Source of the DNA: Micrococcales bacterium
GTDB taxonomy: Bacteria > Actinomycetota > Actinomycetes > Actinomycetales > Microbacteriaceae
Direction of reading: 5' to 3'
Length of the DNA stretch: 64,000 bases
Assembly: GCA_017306245.1 (NCBI GenBank)
Contig: JAFKIY010000003.1
Span: 1 to 64,000, forward strand
The notes below the pieces were generated by a model, which was given only the letters and a program-made list of their open reading frames with translations, searched no databases and was not told the DNA's origin. A program made the position numbers and the translations under genes. The stretch's first letter is position 1; each line of letters starts with the position of its first letter. This document shows, piece after piece, positions 8,635 through 16,679 of the stretch.

Positions 8635-9529
8635 GGGTCGGGGTAGCGAACCCTATGAGCAGTACGAGGTCCTCGTCGGTGAGCAGCGACCGCAGCGGTT
8701 CACCGATGAGTAGCCGCAGCAGCACGCCGCGGCCGGCGGCGGTGTGGGTCTGGTCGGGGTCGGGATTACCGAGGATGGCGCGCAGCAGCGAGTGCCACGA
8801 GGTCGAGGGGATATCGAGCAGCGCGCGGGCGTGGAGGTCGCGGCGCAGCGACTCGGCGGCGCTCGCGCGGGAGGGCGCTTCGCTCAGCCGCATGCAGATG
8901 TACTCGACGGCGGTGCGCGCGGTGCGCTCCGGCCAGCCGAGGAGGGAGAGCAGGGCAATCGCGTCTTCGACCGCACGGACGATGCCGGTCGGTCGTTCGT
9001 CGTTCATGGCGTTGTCGTCGACTTCCTCGTTCGGGTCGACACGGAATGCCGCGTGGTAGTCGATGAGCGGGTTCTCGCGGTCGCTGAACCGTTCGGCATC
9101 GTGGAAGCTCGAATACTGTGGTCGCCGTGCCTGGTGTGGTGAGCAGAGGAGTCCGTTTGCGCGTTCCTCAGCGATCAGCGTGACCTGGACGGCCCGCGTG
9201 ATCACCGCCCAAGGATCGTTAGCATTGCGCACCGCGGGTGTCCGCATTGCGTCGAATGCCGCGCCTGCAGCCTCCCACTGGTCGAGACCGTGCTTTCGTG
9301 CGAGTGCCACGTACCGAGCTGCCGTGTACTCCATGAGTGCCGTGGCATCCGGGTCGCGACGCCAGGCACCCTCGCCCTCGCGGTGCAGGCGGATGAGCAG
9401 TGCGCGCAGTCCCTCCGACGTCTTGAACGCCGGGGATGAGTCGTGCTGGTCGGCGATGTACGGGCCACCCCTTGATGGGGAGGTGCGCACGTCGTCGCCG
9501 GCAGCAGAGTGAGGGGAGCGGGGTGACAT
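8618..9529 (-). CDS. element-borne hypothetical protein, 303 residues
   Basis: A soluble, acidic-to-neutral protein starting at ATG 9529, seven bases after the preceding stop. The upstream open frame to 9676 is Arg/Pro-rich and lies inside the neighbouring gene, so it is unlikely to be used. Helical stretches such as YTAARYVALARKHGLDQWEA and a C-terminal LLTDEDLVLLIGFA are visible. I do not recognise a family. It lies between ParB-like and small accessory genes in the maintenance operon, so a role in replication or regulation of the element is the likeliest guess. Confidence 0.65.
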   Translation of the reverse strand: MSPRSPHSAAGDDVRTSPSRGGPYIADQHDSSPAFKTSEGLRALLIRLHREGEGAWRRDPDATALMEYTAARYVALARKHGLDQWEAAGAAFDAMRTPAVRNANDPWAVITRAVQVTLIAEERANGLLCSPHQARRPQYSSFHDAERFSDRENPLIDYHAAFRVDPNEEVDDNAMNDERPTGIVRAVEDAIALLSLLGWPERTARTAVEYICMRLSEAPSRASAAESLRRDLHARALLDIPSTSWHSLLRAILGNPDPDQTHTAAGRGVLLRLLIGEPLRSLLTDEDLVLLIGFATPTHAGAR

Positions 9530-9536
9530 GGGCAGC

Positions 9537-9947
9537 TCACTGTCGTCCGATGGCGTCGCGGCCGAGCGAGGGGTGGTGCACGCCGGAGTTGCCGAACGCC
9601 GACAGCGGTGCCAGGCGGCGGGTGCGCTCTCGGATGCCGTGCCGGCTCGCCGCGGCTGCTTGCATCGGCAGCGCACGGGTGCGGCGGGCCAGCTCGGCTT
9701 GGAAGTCGATGCCGCGCCCCACGACTCGCCCTGTCGTCGTGGGAATCAGCTCAGTCGGCCGAACCCAGACGACCGCCCGGCGCAGCTTCTCCTCTTCCGA
9801 CATCGCGGGAGTTGAGGCCTTGACCCGCGATGGGTCGCCGTGCCTCGCCAGTTCCGAGACCTCATCGGTGGGCTCAGGGCTCTTTGGATCGACCTCGCGG
9901 CGTGCTTGGTCGATGTGCTGCGGGTCGTCCCGCGTTGCGTCGTTCAC
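9537..9947 (-). CDS. element-borne hypothetical protein, 136 residues
   Basis: A hydrophilic protein beginning with a GTG at 9947 that has AAGGAGG upstream and overlaps the stop of the DUF2637-like gene (GTGA), so expression is coupled. The first half is Asp/Glu/Arg-rich and probably disordered; the middle (about 45-90) has alternating charged and hydrophobic residues including VVWVRPTELI. No catalytic motif is recognised. Confidence 0.6.
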   Translation of the reverse strand: MNDATRDDPQHIDQARREVDPKSPEPTDEVSELARHGDPSRVKASTPAMSEEEKLRRAVVWVRPTELIPTTTGRVVGRGIDFQAELARRTRALPMQAAAASRHGIRERTRRLAPLSAFGNSGVHHPSLGRDAIGRQ

Positions 9948-10588
9948 AGTGCGCCTCCTTCCTGGACGCCAGCCGCGGCGATGGCAGGCGGTGCGAGCCA
10001 GCGCCCGACAGTGGACGGATGCACGCCCGCCGCGCGCGCGATCGCCTTGTTTGTCATGCCGTCCTCCTTCATTTGCAGGGCGAGTTCTTTAGGGGGTAGG
10101 TGCACCGCCATCTCCGCCTGCCGCGCGACGGCTTGAGCCGCCAGTTCATGCTCGACCGGCTTGGGGTCCACGCGAAAGCGCCGCGTGAGTACGACGGTCA
10201 GGTGCGTGATCGCCAGCAGCACGAGCGGCGGGACGGCCGCGACCGCTCCGGCCAGCGCCGCAGGTACGTCGGCATCGGCGGCGACCACGGCATGAATTGC
10301 GTTCGCTGCGACCGACACGGCGGCACCCGCCATGAGTAGGAGCCACGGATACCAGGCTTCACGCTGCTCGGCGAGTGCGACCACCGAGACAGTGGCGACG
10401 ACGATGATCCCGTCCACGATGAGCGGCCAGGCCCAGGCCTGGCGCGCGTCGACGCCGGAGCGGCGCGCGAGGTCCGCGAGCGCGGTGAACGACAACCAGA
10501 ACGCTCCGGCGGCGATGAACACGGTCCCGGCCACTGCGGTCCATACCGCGAGTCGCCCGGTTGGCTGCTGCACGTCGCCGGGGATCAC
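9944..10588 (-). CDS. DUF2637-like (SpdB-type) membrane protein with C-terminal helix-turn-helix
   Basis: A 214-residue protein with four predicted membrane helices in the first 130 residues, including WPLIVDGIIVVATV as seen in actinobacterial DUF2637 (SpdB-like) proteins that are frequent on conjugative plasmids. The C-terminal soluble part ends in a helix-turn-helix, NKAIARAAGVHPSTVGRWL. Membrane plus DNA-binding parts suggest a sensor or an anchor for element DNA. GTG 10588 overlaps the primase stop (GTGA). Confidence 0.75.
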   Translation of the reverse strand: MIPGDVQQPTGRLAVWTAVAGTVFIAAGAFWLSFTALADLARRSGVDARQAWAWPLIVDGIIVVATVSVVALAEQREAWYPWLLLMAGAAVSVAANAIHAVVAADADVPAALAGAVAAVPPLVLLAITHLTVVLTRRFRVDPKPVEHELAAQAVARQAEMAVHLPPKELALQMKEDGMTNKAIARAAGVHPSTVGRWLAPPAIAAAGVQEGGAL

Positions 10589-11481
10589 GAGAGCACCTGT
10601 CCCGTAGATGGCCGTGGCGTGAGTCTCGGCTCTTCGGCGTGTACGGATGTCGCCGCCGCAGCAACCGTGGCGGCACGGTGCGCCGAGCGAATTGTCGCCG
10701 CGACCTCGGGCGCGGGCAGCCCCGCGTGCTCGGCGGCCGGCGCCAGTGCGGCGCGAATGCTGTCGGGGGCGAGCCCTGACTCGGCCAGGCGGCAGGAGGC
10801 CCAGAAGAGCCCGCGGTTCCGTTCGCCTTCACCGCGGGTGGCGACCCACTGGGCGATCCGCGCGACGTCGATGCCGCGGCGCATGGCGGTGGCGAACGCT
10901 ACGGGCCACACCGGACGCGGCTCGAGGAAGTCGCGCAGCGCGCGAGCGTCGACGGGCCCGGGGTCCGACTTGCCCGCGCTGATCAGCTCGTACGAAGACG
11001 GCCCCACACCGGTGACGACGACCGAGGGCGGCACGACGACGTAGCCGCCTGCGCCGCGGAAGTCGATTCCGGCGCTCGCCGCCTGCCAGGACGGCTGAAC
11101 CTGGTCCGGGTCGACCGGGAAGTAGACATGGATGCCGCCCGAGGGTGTGCGCACGAAGGCGGCCCAGTGATCGGTCAGCCCCTCTGGTCGGGCACGTTCA
11201 AATGCCGCGAAGCCGCGGATTGCTCCATGCACGTCGACGTCGACGACCTCCAGCCCGGAGGCGTTTCCGGTCGGCATCCCGACGTTGGCGTGCGGCCACC
11301 GTGCCCACCAGCGGGCGACTTGGGAGGGGTCGGTGCTCGCATCATGGAAGCCGTGCGTAGTGAGCGGGCGCTTGCCGCCAGCCGTGCAGGGGAAGACAGG
11401 GATGCCTGCCTCGGCATATTGCCGGGCCGCAGCGGCGGGATCGAGTCCCGTGGCCGTGGCGAGGAGGCGTGCGATGTCCAT
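10585..11481 (-). CDS. bifunctional DNA primase/polymerase (Prim-Pol) protein
   Basis: A 298-residue protein of the Prim-Pol family that makes primers and can extend them for replication of plasmids and integrative elements. Visible features are AGIPVFPCTAGGKRPLT near the N-terminus, the metal-binding acidic motif GLEVVDVDVHG at about residues 75-85, and TPSGGIHVYFPV at about 112-123. No helicase domain follows, so it is the short form. I use ATG 11481, which overlaps the ArdC-like stop (ATGA), rather than the GTG one codon earlier. Confidence 0.85.
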   Translation of the reverse strand: MDIARLLATATGLDPAAAARQYAEAGIPVFPCTAGGKRPLTTHGFHDASTDPSQVARWWARWPHANVGMPTGNASGLEVVDVDVHGAIRGFAAFERARPEGLTDHWAAFVRTPSGGIHVYFPVDPDQVQPSWQAASAGIDFRGAGGYVVVPPSVVVTGVGPSSYELISAGKSDPGPVDARALRDFLEPRPVWPVAFATAMRRGIDVARIAQWVATRGEGERNRGLFWASCRLAESGLAPDSIRAALAPAAEHAGLPAPEVAATIRSAHRAATVAAAATSVHAEEPRLTPRPSTGQVLS

Positions 11482-12563
11482 CACAGGCTCCGGCCGACGA
11501 GTTCGGCGGTGCGCGTCTGCGGCGCGATGACTTCCGGCTTGGCAGCCTCAGCGGTCACCCGCTCCGTGGCGCGACCGTTCGCCTCGCGGGTCAGGCCGGG
11601 AGGATCGCCGCCACCGATCTGCACCGTCGGTATTTCGGCGAGGATCTTCACCGCGGTCGCGCGCACACGCTCCCCGGTTGCCTGCACAACTTCGACGGCC
11701 GACCTGCCCTCGACCGAGGTCGCCCACGACGAGACGTAGGGGATCGTGTAGCTCATGGTGTTGAGGCCGTGCGCCGCGCCGATCATCAATGCGACAGACT
11801 CAGCCTCGACCTCACCGATACCGCGGTGGCGGACGGCATCCGAGTTATCGGGGCCGTGCAACATGACGTGCGCCAGCTCATGTGCGAGGGTCTTCACCCG
11901 AGCGGCATCGTCCATATCCTGCCGTACGGCGACGGTGCGCGCTGAGTAGTCAGTGAGCCCGTTTGCGCCGAGGATGAGACCGGCGTGCGCGACGTGCAGC
12001 ACGGAGAAACCGCGCGCCTGAATGAGCTGCGCGAGGCCGTCCCACAGCCCGGCGGGCGCTTCGCCTTCGAGCAGGCTGGGGCCGGGCTGCTCGGGGATCG
12101 GGTCGCCTGCGGTCTGTGTGACGTCCCAGACATAGGCGGGACGGACGCCGACCATTTTCGGGCGGACGATCTCACCGGGCCGCGGCTTCTCGTTTTGCTC
12201 CAGAGGTCGCCAGGATTGGGGATCAAACGGCGTCGCGGTGGCGAAGCGCGCCGTGACGGGAGCCTGGATCATGTAGCCCGCCTGGCCCTTGAGCACCGAC
12301 CGGCCAAGCGAGAGCCACTGCTTGAATCCGGCGACGTAGCTCGGCATCGGCTCGGGCACGCGGCCGGCCTCGAAGGCGGCCTGATGCTGCACCCAGATGA
12401 GCAGCGTGTTGTTGAATGATCGGGTGCGAAAGCGCGCGGCGAATTCGATCGCGCGCGTCCAGTCGGTGCCCGAGACGAGTTGCTCGACCGCGCTTGTGAG
12501 GCGTTCGTGCAGCGCGTTGATTCTTGCCTCGCGCGCGGCGCGCGACTCCTCCCAACTCGTCAT
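11481..12563 (-). CDS. ArdC-like antirestriction protein (ssDNA-binding N-terminus plus zinc metallopeptidase)
   Basis: A 360-residue protein. The N-terminal part (about 15-130) resembles ArdC single-stranded DNA-binding domains, with FRTRSFNNTLLIWVQ and GFKQWLSLGRSVLKGQAGY. It is followed by an ImmA/IrrE-like metallopeptidase domain with AHELAHVMLH at about 227-236 and a downstream EVEAESVALMIG helix. ArdC proteins protect incoming DNA from restriction during conjugation, which fits its position at the head of the leftward operon. The start ATG 12563 has AGGAGG seven bases upstream. Confidence 0.85.
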   Translation of the reverse strand: MTSWEESRAAREARINALHERLTSAVEQLVSGTDWTRAIEFAARFRTRSFNNTLLIWVQHQAAFEAGRVPEPMPSYVAGFKQWLSLGRSVLKGQAGYMIQAPVTARFATATPFDPQSWRPLEQNEKPRPGEIVRPKMVGVRPAYVWDVTQTAGDPIPEQPGPSLLEGEAPAGLWDGLAQLIQARGFSVLHVAHAGLILGANGLTDYSARTVAVRQDMDDAARVKTLAHELAHVMLHGPDNSDAVRHRGIGEVEAESVALMIGAAHGLNTMSYTIPYVSSWATSVEGRSAVEVVQATGERVRATAVKILAEIPTVQIGGGDPPGLTREANGRATERVTAEAAKPEVIAPQTRTAELVGRSL

Positions 12564-12720
12564 CTGCACACCTCCTGTCGCCTGGTCGGGAGCCAGTGGG
12601 CTCTTGTCGATCAGGTGCGCCAGGGTTGCCGAGAGACGGTCGAGGGACGTAGGTCACGCCGTCAGGAGCGGACGCGCCTGAGGCTGGATGCATTCGGCAT
12701 AGCACGAGGTGGGTGACGCT

Positions 12721-13698
12721 TCAGGCGGTGCGCTCGATTGCGTCCCAATCCCGGTCGGGTATGTCCACATTCCGAACGCCGGTCATGCTTCGATACTGAT
12801 CGGGGGTGACGCCGATGCTGCGTCGGAACATCTCGATGGCATGGCTGCGACTGCGCCATCCAACCTTGGAAGCAGCCGCCGCGACGGTCATGTTGGTTTC
12901 ACCCAGCAGCCGCGCCATCTCCTGGGTGCGCACCATCGATAAGTACGCCAAGGGCGTCTTGCCGAATGCGGTCGAGAACACGCGCGTGAGCTGGCGGCGC
13001 GACAGGTGCACCTCTTCTGCGAGGTCACCGATTGACCAGCGCCTCGCCGGATTGGCGTGCAATGTGCGGCGCGCGGTGAGTGCTTCGCCTCGCAGCGGGG
13101 CAAACTCGCGGTTTCGCGGGAGTGCGGGCACTGTGAGTGTGCTCGTCTTGGGCGACGTACTGGGAGGCGTCACGTCGATGAGCGGCGCGACGACGTGCAG
13201 CAGCTCCGACACAAGCGCCTGGGCGTGGTAGAACTCGCTCGCCCCGCCCGTCAAGCTATCGCTCAGGTCGTCAAGCACCAGGCCGATGTGGTGCGCTGTC
13301 TCAGGTGCGGGGCGCACGTAAGTTAGTGGCGGCAGAAACTCGCGCCTCGTCGTGTAGGCGCGCAGCGATTCGCGGTCAAGGCCAATGGGCGCGAGCTGCC
13401 AGACCCACAGTTCGAAGAGGTAGTCGGTGTCGATGTAGAGCGTCGAGACCGTAACCGTCTGCTCGGGCGTCCCCCCGCAGAGCGTCGCGGTGCGCAGGAA
13501 CACGAGGTCGCCCTCGCTGGCGAATGTCGTGTCGCTTTCCGTCGTGAGGATCGTCGATCCGTCGCGGATGAGCAGCAGCTTCACGCAGTCGAAGGCGACA
13601 GGGGGCACGGCCCGTCGGAACTCTCTTGTCTCGACGGCCATCGGCCCATAGCGGGCACTGCCGCCCGAGCCGTTTCCCGAAAGTGACGCGTACTCCAT
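12721..13698 (-). CDS. AraC-family transcriptional regulator
   Basis: A 325-residue regulator. The N-terminal cupin-like sensing part (about 1-180) precedes a linker and two helix-turn-helix motifs in the last 100 residues: SIGDLAEEVHLSRRQLTRVF, then MTVAAAASKVGWRSRSHAIE, then the AraC-family ending FRRSIGVTPDQYRSM. The ATG at 13698 was preferred to the TTG two codons upstream. It lies immediately upstream of the leftward transfer/maintenance genes, separated by about 157 bases, and may control them (inference). Confidence 0.85.
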   Translation of the reverse strand: MEYASLSGNGSGGSARYGPMAVETREFRRAVPPVAFDCVKLLLIRDGSTILTTESDTTFASEGDLVFLRTATLCGGTPEQTVTVSTLYIDTDYLFELWVWQLAPIGLDRESLRAYTTRREFLPPLTYVRPAPETAHHIGLVLDDLSDSLTGGASEFYHAQALVSELLHVVAPLIDVTPPSTSPKTSTLTVPALPRNREFAPLRGEALTARRTLHANPARRWSIGDLAEEVHLSRRQLTRVFSTAFGKTPLAYLSMVRTQEMARLLGETNMTVAAAASKVGWRSRSHAIEMFRRSIGVTPDQYRSMTGVRNVDIPDRDWDAIERTA

Positions 13699-14391
13699 AT
13701 CCAATTGTCACCTGGATTGGGGACAAAGCAAGGGCAGACCCTCAAGGACTTACGCGGCGCCGCACTTGAAGGCTAGGTCTGGTGTGTGGCCGGATTTTTG
13801 AGAAGCATTGCGTGGCAGCTCGCCTGCACGCCTCGGCGCGAAAGTTGCTGTCACGCGGGAGGACGCTGCGACGCCCTCTACGCTGCTCCGCGACGGCACG
13901 ATTTATCAACCGTTAGGAATCAACGAGCGATTTTGTTACGAATCATGAAACCAATCTTCGTTTCATTTGACGTTCAATCAACGAGTCGAGGTGGCGCAGT
14001 ACCTGATGGTTTCGAATCTGGGAGAAGCACACCAGCCATCCCAGCACATTCACGCCAAGGACGCACCCAGTTACAATCTGGACTGCGATCAGACGTCGGA
14101 AACCGATCATTGTGTTCCAAAGGTTTCTGGTCAGCGACATATCAAGTCAATGAGTCGCCCGAGGCACCATGCCGTCTGCTGCTCGGTTCTGCTGCCCTCC
14201 GCGCGGTTGATTCTGTGCGCGAAGCTATTGACGTGGATCGTTGCCGCCTCGAAAATGTGAGCCGACTGGTGTTCCCGTGTGAAAGAGAGGCTCCGGCCTA
14301 CTCCGTCGCTTGTGGGCGTAGTTCGTCGGGAGACTTCATACCGACACGTTTGGCAGCCACAGCTCGGTGGGCATTCGTCCGAAAATGGAAA
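13699..14391. other. intergenic region upstream of the ubiquitin-like operon
   Basis: About 690 bases with visibly lower GC than the flanking conjugation genes and no convincing long gene. It holds a possible small membrane ORF (13943-14140, listed separately) and an inverted repeat ATGAAAC (13945-13951) / GTTTCAT (13960-13966). The right part probably carries the control region of the sigma-factor operon. It may mark the junction of inserted cargo. Confidence 0.5.
13943..14140 (-). CDS. possible small single-pass membrane protein
   Basis: A 65-residue frame from ATG 14140 with a hydrophobic segment at about residues 17-40 (LIAVQIVTGCVLGVNVLGWL), an aromatic N-terminal part and a basic C-terminus. 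The composition looks protein-like, but no ribosome site is visible and the surrounding DNA is otherwise non-coding. It could be real or chance. Confidence 0.25.
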   Translation of the reverse strand: MSLTRNLWNTMIGFRRLIAVQIVTGCVLGVNVLGWLVCFSQIRNHQVLRHLDSLIERQMKRRLVS

Positions 14392-14420
14392 CTAAACAAG
14401 TGCCGGGTAGCCTCGTCTAC
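14392..14420 (+). promoter_or_regulatory. ECF-type promoter before the sigma-factor gene
   Basis: CTAAACA at 14392-14398 and CCTCGTCTAC at 14411-14420, with 16 bases between AAC and CGTC. This is the AAC / CGTC pattern known for ECF sigma promoters. A near-identical sequence with identical spacing occurs before the ubiquitin-like gene at 16603-16631. The first site lies about 37 bases before the sigma-factor ATG and suggests positive autoregulation. Confidence 0.65.
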
Positions 14421-14456
14421 TAGATGGAGACGCGGCGACGGACCCTTGAGGAGCCC

Positions 14457-15002
14457 ATGACGGATAGCCAAGGCAGGCGAATCCCTGATCTCGCTGCACT
14501 CTACGACCAGCATGGAGAGGCATTGTTGCGGGTAGCTACATATAACCTCCAGAAGTTTGGCGCCGCGCATTTAGCGTCGGATGCAATTAACGAGGTGTTC
14601 AAACGACTTATCGAGTTTCCGCCCGAGGAGGATGTTCTCAACTGGGAAAGCTATCTCGTTCGGGTCGTTCGAAACAAAGCAATCGACATGGGCAAACGGG
14701 AGGCGGGTCATGATCGACGTGGGCAGCATGCGGCCAGTGAGGCCTCGGTGTCGCCGGTGGACCCCTTCGAAGCATTCGAAACCGAATACGATGTGGCGCG
14801 CGCGATCGGCAACGTCAATCGTGTGCTTCCGGCGCTCCCCGACCTGGAGCGCCATGTTTTACTTGCTCTCTATCGCGATGGAATGGCGAGCAAAGACGTG
14901 GCCGAAGTTCTCGGCGTGACCCCCGGGCGAGTGAGCCAGTTGAAGAAGCAGGCAGTGCAACATGTTTACGAAGGGCTGCAAGCGCTTGGAGGGGAATCGT
15001 GA
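14457..15002 (+). CDS. ECF-type RNA polymerase sigma factor
   Basis: A 181-residue sigma-70 family protein of extracytoplasmic-function size. Region 2 spans about residues 10-85 (ALYDQHGEALLRVA, ASDAINEVFKRLI, SYLVRVVRNKAIDMGKRE) and region 4 about 125-175 (LPDLERHVLLALYRDGMASK, then EVLGVTPGRVSQLKKQAV). I chose ATG 14457 because GAGGAG lies six bases upstream; an in-frame ATG at 14424 has no such site. It opens the ubiquitin-like operon, and the next gene overlaps it by four bases. No dedicated transmembrane anti-sigma factor is seen, so the XRE-like protein or the metallopeptidase encoded next may control it (inference). Confidence 0.9.
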   Translation: MTDSQGRRIPDLAALYDQHGEALLRVATYNLQKFGAAHLASDAINEVFKRLIEFPPEEDVLNWESYLVRVVRNKAIDMGKREAGHDRRGQHAASEASVSPVDPFEAFETEYDVARAIGNVNRVLPALPDLERHVLLALYRDGMASKDVAEVLGVTPGRVSQLKKQAVQHVYEGLQALGGES

Positions 15003-15580
15003 CCGACGAGTGGGATTGGGCCAAGGCCGGCGGCGAGGCGTACGACATCGCGACTTCGGCTCTTATCGCGGCGAGCTTCGTTGTTAGACCACCCCTTGTC
15101 GAAGACCGAACGGCCCAAATGCTCGGGCTAGTTCCGGACCCGTCGCAGTCTCTCGATTCCAAACGGCTGAAAACGGCGCGAATGGTTGCCGGTTTGGGCG
15201 TAGAAAAATTAGCCAGACGTCTTCGGGAGAGAGGCTGGACAACCAAGCCACTCGACGTGATTCAGTGGGAAGCAGGGCAATCGAGTCGTGTGCCGCCAGC
15301 GTTGATCGCTGCGATTGCCGACGAACTTAACATGGAGCCCGATCGACTGACTCGAGCGACGCTCGCAGCTACTTCGCGTCTGGAACGGCTGAGGGACAGC
15401 GCGCTCCTTCGCTCACTTATTGATCGAATCGCTCAAGCCAAGTCCTTGTCTAAAGATGCGGCCTTCGCCCTGCTTGAGCGCAGTCAGCCGTCATTTGCGT
15501 ATCGCGGCAATCCCGATGACGAGCAGTACCTGCGAATACTCGAGCGATTCGTAGAACAGCTTGAGCGCGGAAAGAACTAG
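14999..15580 (+). CDS. XRE-like regulator in the ubiquitin-like operon
   Basis: A 193-residue protein whose middle (about 55-110) is a helix-turn-helix of XRE type (LKTARMVAGLGVEKLARRL, VIQWEAGQSSRVPPALIAA, ADELNMEPDRL). The first 50 residues and the last 80 are helical and unassigned. GTG 14999 overlaps the sigma-factor stop (GTGA). XRE-type proteins next to ImmA/IrrE metallopeptidases are a common pair in which the peptidase cleaves the regulator upon a signal. Here the pair sits behind a sigma factor, so the XRE-like protein might hold the sigma factor or the operon off until cleaved; this is inference. Confidence 0.75.
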   Translation: MTDEWDWAKAGGEAYDIATSALIAASFVVRPPLVEDRTAQMLGLVPDPSQSLDSKRLKTARMVAGLGVEKLARRLRERGWTTKPLDVIQWEAGQSSRVPPALIAAIADELNMEPDRLTRATLAATSRLERLRDSALLRSLIDRIAQAKSLSKDAAFALLERSQPSFAYRGNPDDEQYLRILERFVEQLERGKN

Positions 15581-15587
15581 TACGGGC

Positions 15588-16601
15588 ATGGGCAAGGGCA
15601 CAGATAAGAAGATCGAGCAGGCGCTCGGCCAGTTGCTGCCTGCCGTTCGCGCTCGATTTGCGGACGACCCCATCGGTGCCATCACTAGCTTGGGTATCGA
15701 TGTATCCGAGGCTCCTACCATGCAAATGAGCCGGGACGACGGCGGCCATTGCGACGGTGTGTCGTTTCTCGAGCACGACGTCATCCTCTATGCGCGAACC
15801 AAAAGCAAGCGAGAGAACTTCACTCTGGCTCATGAGCTTGGGCATTGGCTCATCAACCGCACCGAGGGCATCTACGACTGGGTGGGCGATCAGCCGAACC
15901 CCATGGCCATCATCGAAAACCTCTGTGATCGGATTGCACAAAGTCTGCTTCTCCCTGAGGCAATGATCAATCAGGTTGTTGGAGACGAGCCACTCAGTGC
16001 GCGGCACCTTCTCGAGCTTCATCGACAATCGAACGCGAGCCGAGCTGCGAGCAGTGTTGCGCTCGTGCGCCGACTTCCAGGCGCAGGGGCAATCGCGTAC
16101 GCCTCGCGCGACACCGGCGCCATCGAGCACGCAAGCATTCAGCCGCATCCAGAACACGGATGGCCCACCGTGTTCCCGTGGCCAGGCCAGTCTGTGCCGC
16201 ACGACCCCTTTCTCGAGTTGGGGGCCGGGCAGAGTGTCACTCGGCTGTCAGCCTGGTACACGCCGTGGCGCAATACGGCCGATTTCTATATCGACGCGAT
16301 CGCTGACGACTTCTACGTCTACCTTGTCTTTTCCGAGACCAACCTCTGGAACATCACCGCGGGGTTCGCGGCACAGCCGCTCGAATACGACAAACGTCCG
16401 ACCCAGAATTTCTTCTGCTGCGGACAGCAGCGGGTTGCGCGCGGCTACCCCTGCGGAACGTGTGGCCGGATCCCGTGCCCGAACTGCAATGAGTGCCTCT
16501 GCGACAAGCGGGCGGCTAAAACGTCCAACTGCCGACAGTGCAATTCGGTCGTGATGCCGCACCTGCTTAGCGAGAAGGGGCTCTGCGAACTCTGCGCCTG
16601 A
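15588..16601 (+). CDS. ImmA/IrrE-like zinc metallopeptidase with Cys-rich C-terminal domain
   Basis: A 337-residue protein. The N-terminal metallopeptidase domain contains AHELGHWLIN (HExxH His82, Glu83, His86) and a downstream LCDRIAQSLLLPEAMI helix as in ImmA/IrrE proteins. A middle region (about 165-270) is unassigned. The last 64 residues hold twelve cysteines, mostly as CxxC or CxC pairs (PCGTC, PCPNC, ECLC, NCRQC, LCELC), consistent with a zinc-binding binuclear treble-clef or tandem ribbon domain. Such a domain next to a ubiquitin-like protein and E1 could be RING-like, but the fold is not proved. ATG 15588 lies eight bases after the preceding stop; a TTG nine codons upstream is less likely. 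Confidence 0.85.
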   Translation: MGKGTDKKIEQALGQLLPAVRARFADDPIGAITSLGIDVSEAPTMQMSRDDGGHCDGVSFLEHDVILYARTKSKRENFTLAHELGHWLINRTEGIYDWVGDQPNPMAIIENLCDRIAQSLLLPEAMINQVVGDEPLSARHLLELHRQSNASRAASSVALVRRLPGAGAIAYASRDTGAIEHASIQPHPEHGWPTVFPWPGQSVPHDPFLELGAGQSVTRLSAWYTPWRNTADFYIDAIADDFYVYLVFSETNLWNITAGFAAQPLEYDKRPTQNFFCCGQQRVARGYPCGTCGRIPCPNCNECLCDKRAAKTSNCRQCNSVVMPHLLSEKGLCELCA

Positions 16602-16602
16602 G

Positions 16603-16631
16603 CTAAACATGGGCCACGCTGCCTCGTCTAC
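16603..16631 (+). promoter_or_regulatory. ECF-type promoter before the ubiquitin-like gene
   Basis: CTAAACA at 16603-16609 and GCCTCGTCTAC at 16621-16631, with 16 bases between AAC and CGTC, matching the site before the sigma gene in both boxes and spacing. It lies in the only sizeable gap of the operon (16602-16679), about 50 bases before the ubiquitin-like ATG. Confidence 0.65.
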
Positions 16632-16679
16632 CTTCTGAGTCACCGATCGACGGTGTGCCAACACCAAGAGGAGGTACCC

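Noticed and set aside
9530..9676. N-terminal extension of the 303-residue hypothetical gene
   Set aside because: The extension is Arg/Cys/Pro-rich shadow sequence within the neighbouring gene; ATG 9529 is better placed.
13945..13966. ATGAAAC/GTTTCAT inverted repeat as an operator or terminator
   Set aside because: Only seven paired bases and no partner site, so I mention it in the region entry but do not call it.
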